From: Rhodoferax sp.
GTDB taxonomy: Bacteria > Pseudomonadota > Gammaproteobacteria > Burkholderiales > Burkholderiaceae_C
Length of the DNA: 34,237 nt
NCBI GenBank assembly: GCA_030833685.1
Contig: JAURGS010000002.1
Span: 1-34,237 of the forward strand
Direction of reading: 5' to 3'
Below are positions 16,447 to 26,115 of the stretch, piece by piece. Position numbers and translations under genes: made by a program. The notes under the pieces were generated by a model that was not told the origin of the DNA, searched no databases, and saw only the letters and a list, made by a program, of their open reading frames with translations. The stretch's first letter is position 1. Every line of letters begins with the position of its first letter.

Positions 16447-16553
16447 CCTAAGGCAGATTGGCGATCCTTTTTAGCCCAGCCGACCTTGTTTGTGCCCAGC
16501 ACAACGGAATTCCTTGGCGAAGCAATTAAAAATCGCACACAGCGCGGCCGGCC

Positions 16554-19388
16554 TCAAGCCGTCACCTCTGGCAATTGAGCCAGAATCTGTCCGCCACCAA
16601 AACTCAGGCGCGGCGCCAGGGTGCCACCGGCAGTGACGCGCACCGCACAATACTTGAACTCTGGAATCTTGGCAAAAGGGTCGAGCGCCGCGTTAGTCAG
16701 CCGGTTGATGGCGGCCTCGTAGTAGCAAAACGGCGCAAATACCGCACCTGGTGGGGAGCTGTCGTCAGCGCGCGCGTACAAAACCACTTCTCCCCGACGA
16801 GATTGCAGCGTCACCACGTCCCCTGCGGCGATACCCAAGCGCTCCATATCCAGCGGATGGATGAGCGCCACCGGATCGGGCTCAATAGCATCCAACATGG
16901 TGGCGCGGCGCGTCATGCTGCCAGTGTGCCAGTGCTCGAGTTGGCGACCCGTGATCAACACCATCGGGAACTCTGCGTCCGGGCGCTCGTTGGCAGGAAT
17001 CACGTCAGCCGGAACAAAACGGGCTTTGCCACCCTCTCGCGGAAACGTATCCGTGAACACCACCGACTGACCTGGGTCACCTTCTTGCTGGCAAGGGTAA
17101 GTCACTGCGTGCTCGCGTTCCAGACGTTCCCAGGTGATGCCACCAATACTGGGCATGGTGTGGCGCATCTCATCGAAAACCTCCGACACATGCTTGTAAT
17201 GCCAGTCCAGGCCCAAGCGACGGGCAATCTGCTCGATGATCCACAGATCTTGGCGCGCATCGCCCGGGGGATCAATCGCCTGGCGCCCCATTTGAACCAG
17301 TCGGTCAGTGTTGGTGAAGCTACCCGTTTTCTCAGGGAACGCACTGGCTGGCAGGATCACGTCGGCCAGGTAGGCCGTCTCGGTCAGAAAGATGTCTTGC
17401 ACCACCAGATGGTCCAGCGCTGCCAAGGCTTCACGGGCGTGGTTGGCATCAGGGTCTGACATGGCGGGGTTTTCGCCCATCACGTACATCCCGCGAATGT
17501 CGCCTTTTTGGATGGCATGCATGACCTCCACCACGGTCAAGCCTGGCTTGTCGTCCAGCGTGCCAGCATTCAAACCCCAGGCCGATTCAAAGCGTGCGCG
17601 CACCTCAGGCCTAGAGACATGTTGGTAGTCGGGCAGCATCATCGGAATCAAACCTGCGTCGGACGCGCCTTGCACATTGTTCTGCCCACGCAATGGGTGC
17701 AGACCCGTGCCCGGGCGGCCAATTTGTCCAGTCATCAGCGACAGGGCAATCAGGCAGCGTGCATTGTCGGTACCGTGCACATGCTGAGACACACCCATGC
17801 CCCACAAAATCATGGATGCCTTGGAGGAGGCGTAAAGGCGGGCGACATAACGGATGGTGTCGGCGTCAATGCCACAGATAGGCGCCATGCGCTCTGGGCT
17901 GTAATCGGCAACATTCGCCTTCAGTTCATCAAAGCCGATGGTCCGGCTGGCGATGAAGTCCTGGTCAACCAAGCCTTCCTCAACAATCACATGCATCATG
18001 GCGTTAAGCAGCGCCACATCGGTGTCGGGTTTGAACTGCAAATAGCGATGCGCCAAACGCGCCAAGTCAGAGCGACGCGGATCGCAAACAATTAGCTTGG
18101 TGCCGTTGATAACCGCATTCTTAATCCAGCTTGCGGCAACCGGGTGGTTGACCGTGGGGTTCGCACCAATCACGATCACCACCTCAGCCTGGGTGACATC
18201 CATGACCGGGTTGGAAACCGCACCCGATCCAATGCCTTCGAGCAATGCCACCACTGAGGAGGCATGACACAAACGCGTGCAGTGGTCGACGTTGTTAGTG
18301 CCAAAGCCGGTGCGCACCAGCTTCTGAAACAGGTAGGCTTCCTCGTTACTGCCTTTGGCTGAGCCAAAGCCTGCTAGTGCGGCCTTGCCATGTGTGTCAC
18401 GTATCGCCGCAAGCTTGCCGCCGGCGAACTCCAGGGCTTCCTCCCAGCTCGCTTCGCGAAAGATCGACATCACCTGATTGGGTTCCATCTGAAAGTCGCC
18501 GCGCTTGGGCGCATCCGCACGCCGAATCAGCGGCTTGGTTAAACGGTGCGGGTGGTGCGCGTAATCAAATCCATAACGTCCTTTGACGCACAGACGACCT
18601 TGATTGGCGGGGCCAGAGCGGCCATTAACAAACAAAATCTTGTTGTCCTTGACGTTGTAAGTTAGCTGACAGCCCACGCCACAGTACGGGCACACCGAGG
18701 ACACTTGCTTATCAGGCTTGGCCATGCCCACGCCGCGCGCTGGCATCAGTGCACCAGTGGGGCAGGCCTGAACGCATTCGCCACAGGCCACGCAGGTAGA
18801 AGCGCCCATGGGATCATCCATGTCAAACACAATCTGGGCATGCTCACCGCGAAAGGCCAGCCCGATCACATCATTGACTTGCTCGTCGCGGCAGGCTCGC
18901 AGGCATCGGGTGCACTGAATACAGGCATCCAGATTCACGGCAATCGCGGGGTGTGATAAGTCCTGGTGAACAGCAGCACGGGCCTTGAAACGCGGCTTAC
19001 CCACACCGAGCTGTTCAGACCAGAAGTCCAGATCATTGCGGCGGGTGTACGCTGTCTCTGGCATATCGGCCTGCAAGAGCTCAAGCACCAATTTTTGTGA
19101 CTTGATTGCTCGCTCGCTCTGGCTATTGACCTTCATGCCTTCAGTCGGTGCGCGGCAGCACGATGGGGCCAGCACCCGCTCGCCGGCAACTTCCACCACA
19201 CATGCACGGCAGTTGCCCGCCTTGTCCAAGCCGTCTTTGTAGCAAAGATGCGGGATCTTCACGCCGTTGACCTTGGCCACATCCAGAATGGTCTGATTAC
19301 CGGTGGCCTGCACCGCGCGCCCATTGAGTTCAAAGTTGACCGTGGGCGTCTGCAGCTGGGCTTGCTCTTTGCGAGTGATTGCGTTCAT
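16554..19388 (-). CDS. NAD-dependent formate dehydrogenase, catalytic alpha subunit (Mo/W)
   Basis: 944-residue cytosolic subunit that oxidises formate to CO2. In order: a NuoG-like [2Fe-2S] domain (Cys49, Cys60, Cys63, Cys77), two [4Fe-4S] clusters of ferredoxin type (CIQCTRCLRAC 156-166, CVACGECVQAC 199-209), the cofactor-proximal [4Fe-4S] (Cys233, Cys236, Cys240, Cys267) and the bis-pterin molybdenum/tungsten domain with active-site Cys374-His375 in RLCHAS (Cys, not selenocysteine). The C-terminal molydopterin dinucleotide-binding domain is present (MVLITGRQLEHWHTG). GAGG precedes the ATG. It begins 10 bp after its partner subunit. With the fused beta subunit it matches the two-subunit FDH1 of Methylobacterium, which uses tungsten; the metal here is not decidable from sequence. 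No fdhD or pterin genes are in the window. Confidence 0.95.
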   Translation of the reverse strand: MNAITRKEQAQLQTPTVNFELNGRAVQATGNQTILDVAKVNGVKIPHLCYKDGLDKAGNCRACVVEVAGERVLAPSCCRAPTEGMKVNSQSERAIKSQKLVLELLQADMPETAYTRRNDLDFWSEQLGVGKPRFKARAAVHQDLSHPAIAVNLDACIQCTRCLRACRDEQVNDVIGLAFRGEHAQIVFDMDDPMGASTCVACGECVQACPTGALMPARGVGMAKPDKQVSSVCPYCGVGCQLTYNVKDNKILFVNGRSGPANQGRLCVKGRYGFDYAHHPHRLTKPLIRRADAPKRGDFQMEPNQVMSIFREASWEEALEFAGGKLAAIRDTHGKAALAGFGSAKGSNEEAYLFQKLVRTGFGTNNVDHCTRLCHASSVVALLEGIGSGAVSNPVMDVTQAEVVIVIGANPTVNHPVAASWIKNAVINGTKLIVCDPRRSDLARLAHRYLQFKPDTDVALLNAMMHVIVEEGLVDQDFIASRTIGFDELKANVADYSPERMAPICGIDADTIRYVARLYASSKASMILWGMGVSQHVHGTDNARCLIALSLMTGQIGRPGTGLHPLRGQNNVQGASDAGLIPMMLPDYQHVSRPEVRARFESAWGLNAGTLDDKPGLTVVEVMHAIQKGDIRGMYVMGENPAMSDPDANHAREALAALDHLVVQDIFLTETAYLADVILPASAFPEKTGSFTNTDRLVQMGRQAIDPPGDARQDLWIIEQIARRLGLDWHYKHVSEVFDEMRHTMPSIGGITWERLEREHAVTYPCQQEGDPGQSVVFTDTFPREGGKARFVPADVIPANERPDAEFPMVLITGRQLEHWHTGSMTRRATMLDAIEPDPVALIHPLDMERLGIAAGDVVTLQSRRGEVVLYARADDSSPPGAVFAPFCYYEAAINRLTNAALDPFAKIPEFKYCAVRVTAGGTLAPRLSFGGGQILAQLPEVTA

Positions 19389-19398
19389 GGGTAAGGCC

Positions 19399-21099
19399 TC
19401 AGGTCAGCTCGTTAGGAAAATACTTGATCACACAGTCGATGGGGTTGGGCGCCGCCTGGCCCAGGCCGCATATCGACGCATCGCGCATCACTGCCGATAG
19501 ATCTGCCAACAAATCCTGGTCCCAAGTAGCCTGCTCGATCAAATCAGACGCCTTGGCTGTTCCGTTACGGCAAGGCGTGCACTGCCCACACGATTCGTGC
19601 TTGAAGAATCGCAGTGTGTTGCGTGCTGCCGCCACTGCAGTGTCTTTGTCAGACAGCACCACCACCGCCGCTGAGCCGATGAAGCACCCGTAGGGCTGCA
19701 GCGTGTCAAAGTCCAGGGGAATGTCGTTCATGCTCGCCGGCAAAATGCCGCCTGACGCGCCGCCTGGCAGGTAGCCATAAAAACGGTGGCCGTCCTGCAT
19801 GCCACCACAGTAATCGTCGATCAAGGCCTGAATGGTGATGCCTGCAGGAGCCAGCTTGACCCCTGGTGAACGCACGCGACCCGACACAGAAAACGAGCGC
19901 AGACCTTTGCGGCCATTGGCCCCGTGGCTGGCAAACCAAGCCCCACCTTTTTCAAGCAACTCACGCACCCAGAAAAGGGTTTCAAAGTTGTGCTCCAGCG
20001 TTGGGCGCCCGAACAAGCCAACTTGTGCCACGTAAGGCGGGCGCAGGCGCGGCATGCCGCGCTTTCCCTCAATGGATTCGATCATGGCCGACTCTTCGCC
20101 ACAAATATAGGCCCCGGCGCCACGGCGCAAACTGATCGACGGCAGCTGTGCAGCTAAGACCGGGTCTGCCTGCAGTTTGGCAAGTTCTGTTTCCAGCATT
20201 GCACGACAACCGTGGTACTCGTCGCGCAGGTAGATGTAGACCTGATCGATGCCAACGGCCCAGGCGGCAATCAGCATGCCTTCCAGAAAGCGGTGCGGGT
20301 CGGTCTCCAGCATTGCACGGTCCTTGAAGGTGCCAGGTTCGCCCTCGTCGATGTTTACCGCCATCAGGCGGGGTGCCGCTTCGGCGCGAACAATGCGCCA
20401 TTTGCGCCCAGCCGGAAAGCCAGCGCCACCTAAGCCCCGCAGACCTGAGTCTTCCAGCGTGCGAATAACACTGTCGACATCGCGCTTGCCCTGCCAGCAG
20501 GCCTGCATCAGGGCATAACCCCCCGCCGCGCGGTACGCATCCAGGTCCAGAAAACCGGTAGGAATATGCTGCGTTTGCCCACTCGCAACCGTCTTGGCTA
20601 TCGCATCAGCCGTGGCCTGAGGCACTGGGTTTTGACCCACCACCGCCGCCGGCGCTTGCTCGCAGCGGCCAATGCAAGGCGCGGCAATCACGCGCACCTC
20701 GCGCCCCAGCAGGGTGGGCAACTTGGCCAACAGGTCCTGCGCACCCGCCATCTCGCAGGACAAGCCGTCACACACCCTCACCGTGAGCATGGGTGGCGCC
20801 TCCTGACCCTCTTTAACCACGTCAAAGTGGTGGTAGAAGGTCGCAACCTCGTACACCTCGGTTTGCGCCAGTTGCATCTCCTGGGCCAACGCGGCCAGGT
20901 GCGCCGCAGACAAATGCCCATAGCGATCTTGAATTTTGTGCAGATGCTCGATGAGCAGATCGCGACGCAGAGGCTGTTCACCCAGCAAAGCCTTCACTTG
21001 CAACAGTGCTTCAGGATCGACACGGCGGCCCTTGGGCGCCTGGCGCTTGCGCTCCTGGGTACTGGCCTGCACTGCAATCGGTATCACCGGATGGTTCAT
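19399..21099 (-). CDS. Formate dehydrogenase beta subunit, NuoE-NuoF fusion (diaphorase)
   Basis: 566-residue subunit passing electrons from the alpha subunit to NAD+. The NuoE-like part (about 25-160) has four [2Fe-2S] cysteines, Cys110, Cys115, Cys142 and Cys146. The NuoF-like part has the FMN/NAD loop GLGGAGFPAGRKW (222-234), VNIDEGEPGTFKDR, RRGAGAYICGEESA, and the C-terminal [4Fe-4S] ligands SCGQCTPC (Cys504, Cys507, Cys510) with Cys544. In the FdsGBA type these are two proteins; here they are one, as in Methylobacterium FDH1B (about 570 residues). Spacing of 24 bp to the upstream transferase gene and 10 bp to the alpha subunit indicates one operon. It makes oxalate breakdown yield NADH. 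Confidence 0.94.
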   Translation of the reverse strand: MNHPVIPIAVQASTQERKRQAPKGRRVDPEALLQVKALLGEQPLRRDLLIEHLHKIQDRYGHLSAAHLAALAQEMQLAQTEVYEVATFYHHFDVVKEGQEAPPMLTVRVCDGLSCEMAGAQDLLAKLPTLLGREVRVIAAPCIGRCEQAPAAVVGQNPVPQATADAIAKTVASGQTQHIPTGFLDLDAYRAAGGYALMQACWQGKRDVDSVIRTLEDSGLRGLGGAGFPAGRKWRIVRAEAAPRLMAVNIDEGEPGTFKDRAMLETDPHRFLEGMLIAAWAVGIDQVYIYLRDEYHGCRAMLETELAKLQADPVLAAQLPSISLRRGAGAYICGEESAMIESIEGKRGMPRLRPPYVAQVGLFGRPTLEHNFETLFWVRELLEKGGAWFASHGANGRKGLRSFSVSGRVRSPGVKLAPAGITIQALIDDYCGGMQDGHRFYGYLPGGASGGILPASMNDIPLDFDTLQPYGCFIGSAAVVVLSDKDTAVAAARNTLRFFKHESCGQCTPCRNGTAKASDLIEQATWDQDLLADLSAVMRDASICGLGQAAPNPIDCVIKYFPNELT

Positions 21100-21123
21100 A
21101 ACTGCTCTCTTCGATTCTGAAAT

Positions 21124-22371
21124 TCAAATGACCTGCTCAGCCCGCAGCGCCTGGATATCGGCTGCGCTATAGCCCAGCTGACTCAACACCTCATCGGTAT
21201 GCTCACCCAGCAAGGGCGAACGCGTCACCACGGTGGGGCTGTCTGACATCTTGATCGGGTTACCCACAGTGAGGTATTTGCCGCGCACGGGGTGGTCTAC
21301 TTCGACAACCGTACCGCTTGCGCGCAGCGCCTCGTCTTCGGCAATCTCTTTCATCGACAAAATTGGGCCGCATGGAATGTCGTAGGCGTTGAGAATGTCC
21401 ATGGCCTCGAACTTGGTCTTGGTCTTGGTCCACTCTTCAATGCGGGCAAAAATCATCTTCAAATGCGGCAACCGCGCTTTCGGTGTCGAGAAGTGCGGAT
21501 CGGTGATCCAACCCTCCTCGTCAATCACCTTGCAAATCGCTGGCCACACTGCCGCCTGGGTGATGAAATAGATGTAGGCATTCGGGTCTTTTTGCCAGCC
21601 CTTGCATTTCAGGATGGAGCCGGGCTGGCCGCCACCTGACGCATTGCCTGCCCGCGGCACGGCCTCACCAAATTCAATGTCCGGGTACTGCGGGTATTCC
21701 TGCAACTCGCCGGTGCGCTCCAGACGCTGCTGGTCACGCAACTTGACCCGGCACAAATTCAAGACCGCATCTTGCATGGGTGCCAGCACCTTCTGCCCTT
21801 TTCCGCTTGTTTGCCGTTGCAGCAGCGCAGCCATGATGCCCAGGGCCAGATGCAAGCCTGTGCCGCTGTCGCCAATCTGTGCTCCAGTCACCAAAGGGGG
21901 GCCATCGTCAAATCCCGTGGTGGATGCGGCACCGCCTGCGCATTGCGCCACGTTCTCATAGACTTTGCAGGCCTCGTACTTGCCCGGGCCAAAGCCTTTG
22001 ACCGAAGCCACCACCATGCGCGGATTGAGTTCGTGTATGCGCTCCCAGGTAAAGCCCATACGGTCTAAGGCACCTGGCGCAAAATTCTCGACCAACACAT
22101 CACACTGCTTGATTAAAGCCTCCAGAACCTGCTTGCCCTTCGGATGTTTGGTGTTGACCGTGATCGAGCGCTTGTTGTGGTTGAGCATGGTGAAGTACAA
22201 GCTGTCGGCCTCGGGTATGTCCCGCAGCTGTCCACGGGTGGCATCGCCCTCGCCGGCTCGCTCCACCTTGATCACGTCGGCGCCGAACCAGGCCAGCAGT
22301 TGGGTACAGGTAGGCCCAGACTGCACGTGGGTGAAGTCCAAAATTCGGTAGCCATTCAAAGCCTTGCTCAT
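21124..22371 (-). CDS. frc: Formyl-CoA:oxalate CoA-transferase, intact copy
   Basis: 415-residue class III CoA-transferase that moves CoA from formyl-CoA to oxalate, releasing formate and oxalyl-CoA. The N-terminal DFTHVQSGP with the conserved Gln, the catalytic Asp168 in [20 protein letters not shown] and [11 protein letters not shown] are family features. The glycine loop is ASGGGQPGS instead of the GGGGQPGW seen in the neighbouring copy, and Gln48 replaces the Trp48 of the Oxalobacter enzyme. AAAGGA precedes the ATG. It lies between the PAS gene (30 bp upstream) and the formate dehydrogenase genes (24 bp downstream). Because the other copy is interrupted, this one may be the working transferase. 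Specificity for another dicarboxylate cannot be excluded. Confidence 0.92.
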   Translation of the reverse strand: MSKALNGYRILDFTHVQSGPTCTQLLAWFGADVIKVERAGEGDATRGQLRDIPEADSLYFTMLNHNKRSITVNTKHPKGKQVLEALIKQCDVLVENFAPGALDRMGFTWERIHELNPRMVVASVKGFGPGKYEACKVYENVAQCAGGAASTTGFDDGPPLVTGAQIGDSGTGLHLALGIMAALLQRQTSGKGQKVLAPMQDAVLNLCRVKLRDQQRLERTGELQEYPQYPDIEFGEAVPRAGNASGGGQPGSILKCKGWQKDPNAYIYFITQAAVWPAICKVIDEEGWITDPHFSTPKARLPHLKMIFARIEEWTKTKTKFEAMDILNAYDIPCGPILSMKEIAEDEALRASGTVVEVDHPVRGKYLTVGNPIKMSDSPTVVTRSPLLGEHTDEVLSQLGYSAADIQALRAEQVI

Positions 22372-22401
22372 CGCGATTCCTTTGCCATACCAACCCTCAG
22401 A

Positions 22402-22851
22402 TTATTGCTGCCCTGAGCCCGGCGCCTGGTGCTGCGCCTCGAGCTGGGCCAATCGGGCTCGCATGGTCTTTTCTTCTTCAAAACGTTTGGTTTCATCGCG
22501 GATGACAGCAACAACCTTGTCCACTTCACCCGTTTCACTACGCAGCAAACTCACCGTCATTGCGATTGACAGCGCCTGACCGCTACTGTGTAGCGCCGGC
22601 ACTCGAAGCAAGGTGTCGCCATAACGGGAGTGCCCGCTTTGCATGGCTTGACGGTACCCAGCCCAGTGACGCTCTCGGTAACGCTCAGGCGTAATCAGGT
22701 CTAGCGACTGCCCTATGGCATGCTGCGCGTCATAACCAAACAGCTTTTCAGCTGCCGGGTTCCACCAGCAGATCAGCCCTTGTACGTCAGCAGCAACCAC
22801 GGCGTCGGCCAGGGCCGACAGCAAGTTCGCTGAACTGATGGAATTGGGCAT
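22402..22851 (-). CDS. Stand-alone PAS protein, candidate haem-PAS sensor
   Basis: 149-residue soluble protein consisting of one PAS domain (about 8-122) and a charged C-terminal helix (KRFEEEKTMRARLAQLEAQ) that may form a coiled coil. No kinase, cyclase or DNA-binding domain follows. The F-helix region YRERHWAGY places His62 where FixL (YRSRHDGY) and E. coli DosP carry the proximal haem histidine, and Arg83 in LLRVPAL lies near the place of the FixL distal arginine (one residue offset by eye). Many non-haem PAS domains share part of this motif, so haem binding is a hypothesis. It lies between two transferase genes of the oxalate operon. Start at ATG 22851; the preceding TTG at 22857 is possible. 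No ribosome-binding site is evident. Confidence 0.85.
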   Translation of the reverse strand: MPNSISSANLLSALADAVVAADVQGLICWWNPAAEKLFGYDAQHAIGQSLDLITPERYRERHWAGYRQAMQSGHSRYGDTLLRVPALHSSGQALSIAMTVSLLRSETGEVDKVVAVIRDETKRFEEEKTMRARLAQLEAQHQAPGSGQQ

Positions 22852-22908
22852 CTGCAATTACAAGCTTGGTTATCGCTTCAGCTACCGCGCAACAGCGGGC
22901 CCGTTAAC

Positions 22909-22937
22909 GATAACGGCACCACGCGGGTGCCGTTATC
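22909..22937. repeat. Perfect 12-bp hairpin after the interrupted frc copy
   Basis: GATAACGGCACC (22909-22920) and GGTGCCGTTATC (22926-22937) are perfect arms around ACGCG, 26 bases beyond the ancestral stop codon of the interrupted transferase gene and before the PAS gene. No T-run follows on either strand, so it more likely marks an mRNA processing or stability element, or a weak terminator, splitting oxc-frc from the downstream genes. Confidence 0.65.
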
Positions 22938-22963
22938 TGCAACAGTACCGATCGCGCAGCGTC

Positions 22964-23074
22964 TTAGACCGCTTTGCCCTCGTGCATAGCCTTGATCTGC
23001 TCTGCAGAGTAGCCCAGCTCAGCCAGAACCTCGTCGGTGTGCTGGCCCAGCAGCGGAGATGCCGTCACCTCGGG
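22964..23074 (-). pseudogene. frc: C-terminal remnant of the interrupted formyl-CoA transferase
   Basis: In the same frame after the TAG at 23077-23075 there are 36 more codons (starting PEVTASPLLGQHTDEVL and ending EGKAV) before a TAA at 22966-22964. They match the conserved C-terminus of formyl-CoA transferases and of the intact neighbour ([19 protein letters not shown]). With the stop read as a residue the protein would be 423 residues, the normal length for the family. Confidence 0.85.
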
Positions 23075-24235
23075 CTAGAGATCAGAGAACTTGATCGGGC
23101 TGCCAACCGTGTAGTAGCTGCCACGCACTGGGTGCGGGACTTCAACGATGGAGCCGCTCTTGCGAAGTGACTCGTCACGCAGCAACTCGGCCATGCTCAG
23201 CACCGGTGCGCAGGGGATGTCAAATTTGCGGAAGATGTCAACGGCCTCGTACTTGGTCTTGTCTTTGATGAAGTCTTCGATGGTGCCAAAAATCTCCATG
23301 ATGTGTGGCTGACGACCACGCGGCGTGTTGTAGGCCGGATCATCTTTCCACTCGGGCTTGCCCAGCGCATCACAAATTGGGCCCCAGGCGTGACCCTGGA
23401 TAGTGAAGTAGATATACGCATTGGGGTCGGTTTCGTGACCCTTGCACTTCAGAATCCAGCCCGGCTGACCACCGCCGCCAGCGTTGCCGCCGCGTGGTGT
23501 GACTTTGCTGGCGAAGGCTTCCATCTCGTGGGGGTACTGTGGGTACTCTTCCAGGTAGCCCACACGCTCCAGACGCTGCTGGTCACGCATCTTCACGCGG
23601 CAAAGGTTCAACACGGCGTCCTGCATGGAGACCGCCACTTTCTGCCCTTTGCCGGTCTTCTGGCGGCCAATCACGGCCGTCAAGATACCGATGGCCAGGT
23701 GCATGCCCGTGTTGGAGTCGCCTAAAGCGGCAGCCGAAATGGTGGGCTCAGAGTTCTCGCCTTTCCACCAGCCTGTCGTAGAAGCGGCACCACCAGCGCA
23801 TTGCGCCACGTTCTCGTAGACCTTGAGGTCTTCGTAATGGTGGCCTTCGCTAAAGCCCTTGACCGAGGCCAGAATCATGCCGGGGTTGAGCTTTTGGATG
23901 TACTCCCAGGTAAAGCCCATGCGGTCCAGCGCGCCAGGGCCGAAGTTCTCGACCATGACATCGGATTCGCGGATCAGTTTTTCCAGAACTTCCTTGCCAG
24001 CGGCTGTCTTGGTGTCCAGCGTCAGCGAGCGCTTGTTGCTGTTGAGCATGGTGAAGTACAGGGCATCGGCATCCGGAATGTCGCGCAACTGGCTGCGTGT
24101 GACGTCGCCGGAGCCGGGGCGCTCAACCTTGATCACGTCAGCGCCGAACCAAGCCAGCAACTGGGTACAGGCTGGGCCTGCCTGAACGTGGGTGAAGTCA
24201 ATGATTTTGATGCCACTCAGTGGTTTGTTGTCCAT
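23075..24235 (-). CDS. frc: Formyl-CoA:oxalate CoA-transferase, second copy, cut short by an in-frame TAG
   Basis: 386-residue reading frame of a class III CoA-transferase, directly downstream of oxc (34 bp) with a strong ribosome-binding site AAAGGAG. The catalytic Asp173 (LGDSNTG) and the glycine loop GGGGQPGW agree with the Oxalobacter enzyme better than those of the intact neighbour do. The frame ends at TAG (23077-23075) just after IKFSDL, although the family's C-terminal segment continues in frame for 36 codons. From memory, Oxalobacter Frc has Gln at that place (FSGFQPEIT), so one C-to-T change in CAG would explain it. The C-terminal segment is conserved, so the truncated product may be inactive; a sequencing error or suppression are the alternatives. 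Confidence 0.88.
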   Translation of the reverse strand: MDNKPLSGIKIIDFTHVQAGPACTQLLAWFGADVIKVERPGSGDVTRSQLRDIPDADALYFTMLNSNKRSLTLDTKTAAGKEVLEKLIRESDVMVENFGPGALDRMGFTWEYIQKLNPGMILASVKGFSEGHHYEDLKVYENVAQCAGGAASTTGWWKGENSEPTISAAALGDSNTGMHLAIGILTAVIGRQKTGKGQKVAVSMQDAVLNLCRVKMRDQQRLERVGYLEEYPQYPHEMEAFASKVTPRGGNAGGGGQPGWILKCKGHETDPNAYIYFTIQGHAWGPICDALGKPEWKDDPAYNTPRGRQPHIMEIFGTIEDFIKDKTKYEAVDIFRKFDIPCAPVLSMAELLRDESLRKSGSIVEVPHPVRGSYYTVGSPIKFSDL

Positions 24236-24269
24236 GTCTAAATCTCCTTTGGAACGACCTATTAAAAAC

Positions 24270-25997
24270 TTACTTCTTTTTGGCAGCTTGAGGATTCAAG
24301 CTGGTGATACGCCCGCTCTCGGTACCCGCCGTCTCATCAATCACAGCATTGATCAGAGTGGGCTTGCGCGAACGGAAGGCCTCGTCGATGCCCGCTCTGA
24401 GCTCAGCGGGTGTGGTTGCGTGAACGCCCACACCACCGAAGGCTTGCATCATCATGTCGTAGCGCGCGCCCTTGACGAAAACCGTTGGCGCCACATCTGC
24501 GCCGCCTGTCGGGTTGACGTCTGTGCCCTTGTACACGCCATTATTGTTCATCACAACGATACACACCGGCAGGTTGTAGCGACAGACCGTCTCCACCTCC
24601 ATGCCAGAGAAACCGAATGCGCTGTCACCTTCCACGGCCAGAACCTGCTCTCCAGTGACCACAGCCGCAGCGACAGAAAAGCCCATGCCGATGCCCATGA
24701 TGCCCCAGGTGCCCACGTCCAGACGCTTGCGGGGTTTGTACATGTCGACGATCGAGCGCGTGAAATCCAATGCGTTTGCACCCTCGTTAACCAAAATGGT
24801 GTCCTGGTGCTGACGCATCACGTCCTTGACCACGGCCAAGGCGCTGTGAAAGTTCATCGGCGTCGGGTTCTTGGCCAGGGTGTCGGCCATCTTGGCAATG
24901 TTCTTGCCGGTGCGCTCAGAGATCGCCTGCGTCCATTCAGCCGGCGGCTTGGCCCAGTTGTTGCCCATGGCATCCAAGAGCGCAGACACACAGGACCCGA
25001 TGTCGCCAATCACAGGCGCGTCGATCGCCACGTTGCTGTCAGCCTCGATCGGCGAGATATCAACCTGAATGTATTTTTGAGCGCCCCAGGCTTTGTGGTT
25101 GGCGCCACCCCAGGTCTTGCCTTTGCCATGCGACAGCAGCCAGTTCAGGCGTGCGCCAATCAAGAGCACCACGTCCGCTTCGGGCAGCACGAACGAGCGG
25201 GCCGCAGCAGCAGACTGCGCATGGTTGTCAGGCAAGATGCCTTTGGCCATGGACATGGGCAAATACGGAATGCCCGATTTCTCCACCAAGGTACGGATGG
25301 CCTCATCCGCCTGCGCATAAGCTGCGCCCTTGCCCAGCAGAATCAAGGGCTTCTTGGCGCCTTTGAGCAAATCAATGGCGCGCTGCACAGCGTCGCCCCC
25401 TGGGATCTGTTTGGGCGCCGGATCGACCACCTTGATCAGCGACGCACGCCCAGCCTGCAGCGGCATGCTTTGGGCAAACAGCTTGGCCGGCAGATCCAGG
25501 TAAACACCACCCGGTCGCCCCGATACCGCCGAGCGAATCGCGCGGGCCACACCCACACCAATATCCTCCGCATTCAATACCCGGTAAGCCGCCTTGCACA
25601 AGGGCTTGGCGATCGCCAACTGGTCCATTTCCTCGTAATCACCCTGCTGCAGGTCCACGATTTCGCGCTCAGAGGAGCCGCTAATCAGGATCATGGGAAA
25701 GCAGTTGGTGGTGGCGTTCGCCAGCGCGGTCAGGCCATTCAAAAAGCCAGGCGCCGACACCGTCAGGCAAATGCCTGGCTTTTGGGTCAGAAAACCGGCG
25801 GCCGCAGCGGCATTGCCCGCATGCTGTTCGTGCCGGAAAGAAATCACCCGCAGACCTTCGGCTTGCGCCATGCGGGTCAGGTCGGTGATCGGAATACCGG
25901 GCAGGCCAAAAATGGAGTCAATACCATTGAGCTTGAGCGCCTCAATCAGCAAGTGGAAACCATCAATGGTTTCAGTCGATTCTTGAATTTCAGACAT
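24270..25997 (-). CDS. oxc: Oxalyl-CoA decarboxylase
   Basis: 575-residue thiamine-diphosphate enzyme that turns oxalyl-CoA into formyl-CoA and CO2 (Oxalobacter enzyme 568 residues). The ThDP-activating Glu57 is in FRHEQHAG, the specific [13 protein letters not shown] follows, and the C-terminal ThDP/Mg motif is [13 protein letters not shown] ... MNNNGVYKG. Oxc-type features include [20 protein letters not shown]. The start at 25997 (MSEIQES) aligns with known Oxc N-termini; an open frame to 26117 is unlike the family and would overlap the promoter. No strong ribosome-binding site is seen. It is the first gene of the oxalate operon, about 112 bases after the predicted transcription start. Confidence 0.96.
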   Translation of the reverse strand: MSEIQESTETIDGFHLLIEALKLNGIDSIFGLPGIPITDLTRMAQAEGLRVISFRHEQHAGNAAAAAGFLTQKPGICLTVSAPGFLNGLTALANATTNCFPMILISGSSEREIVDLQQGDYEEMDQLAIAKPLCKAAYRVLNAEDIGVGVARAIRSAVSGRPGGVYLDLPAKLFAQSMPLQAGRASLIKVVDPAPKQIPGGDAVQRAIDLLKGAKKPLILLGKGAAYAQADEAIRTLVEKSGIPYLPMSMAKGILPDNHAQSAAAARSFVLPEADVVLLIGARLNWLLSHGKGKTWGGANHKAWGAQKYIQVDISPIEADSNVAIDAPVIGDIGSCVSALLDAMGNNWAKPPAEWTQAISERTGKNIAKMADTLAKNPTPMNFHSALAVVKDVMRQHQDTILVNEGANALDFTRSIVDMYKPRKRLDVGTWGIMGIGMGFSVAAAVVTGEQVLAVEGDSAFGFSGMEVETVCRYNLPVCIVVMNNNGVYKGTDVNPTGGADVAPTVFVKGARYDMMMQAFGGVGVHATTPAELRAGIDEAFRSRKPTLINAVIDETAGTESGRITSLNPQAAKKK

Positions 25998-26115
25998 AGG
26001 TTTCAAACCATGAGTTATGGGGTAGTGGCCCAAGGCCCTGAGCCTGTTTCGAGCCGCTGGTTGTCGCGCCAAGACGGGTGTTCGGTGTGTGAGCCACACT
26101 GACGCGACAGGCCAC

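Noticed and set aside
24192-26102. Very long plus-strand open frame (636 codons) opposite oxc
   Set aside because: It lies antisense to a certain oxalyl-CoA decarboxylase gene, its translation is rich in His, Arg and Gln without any recognisable fold, and such shadow frames are common in G+C-rich DNA.
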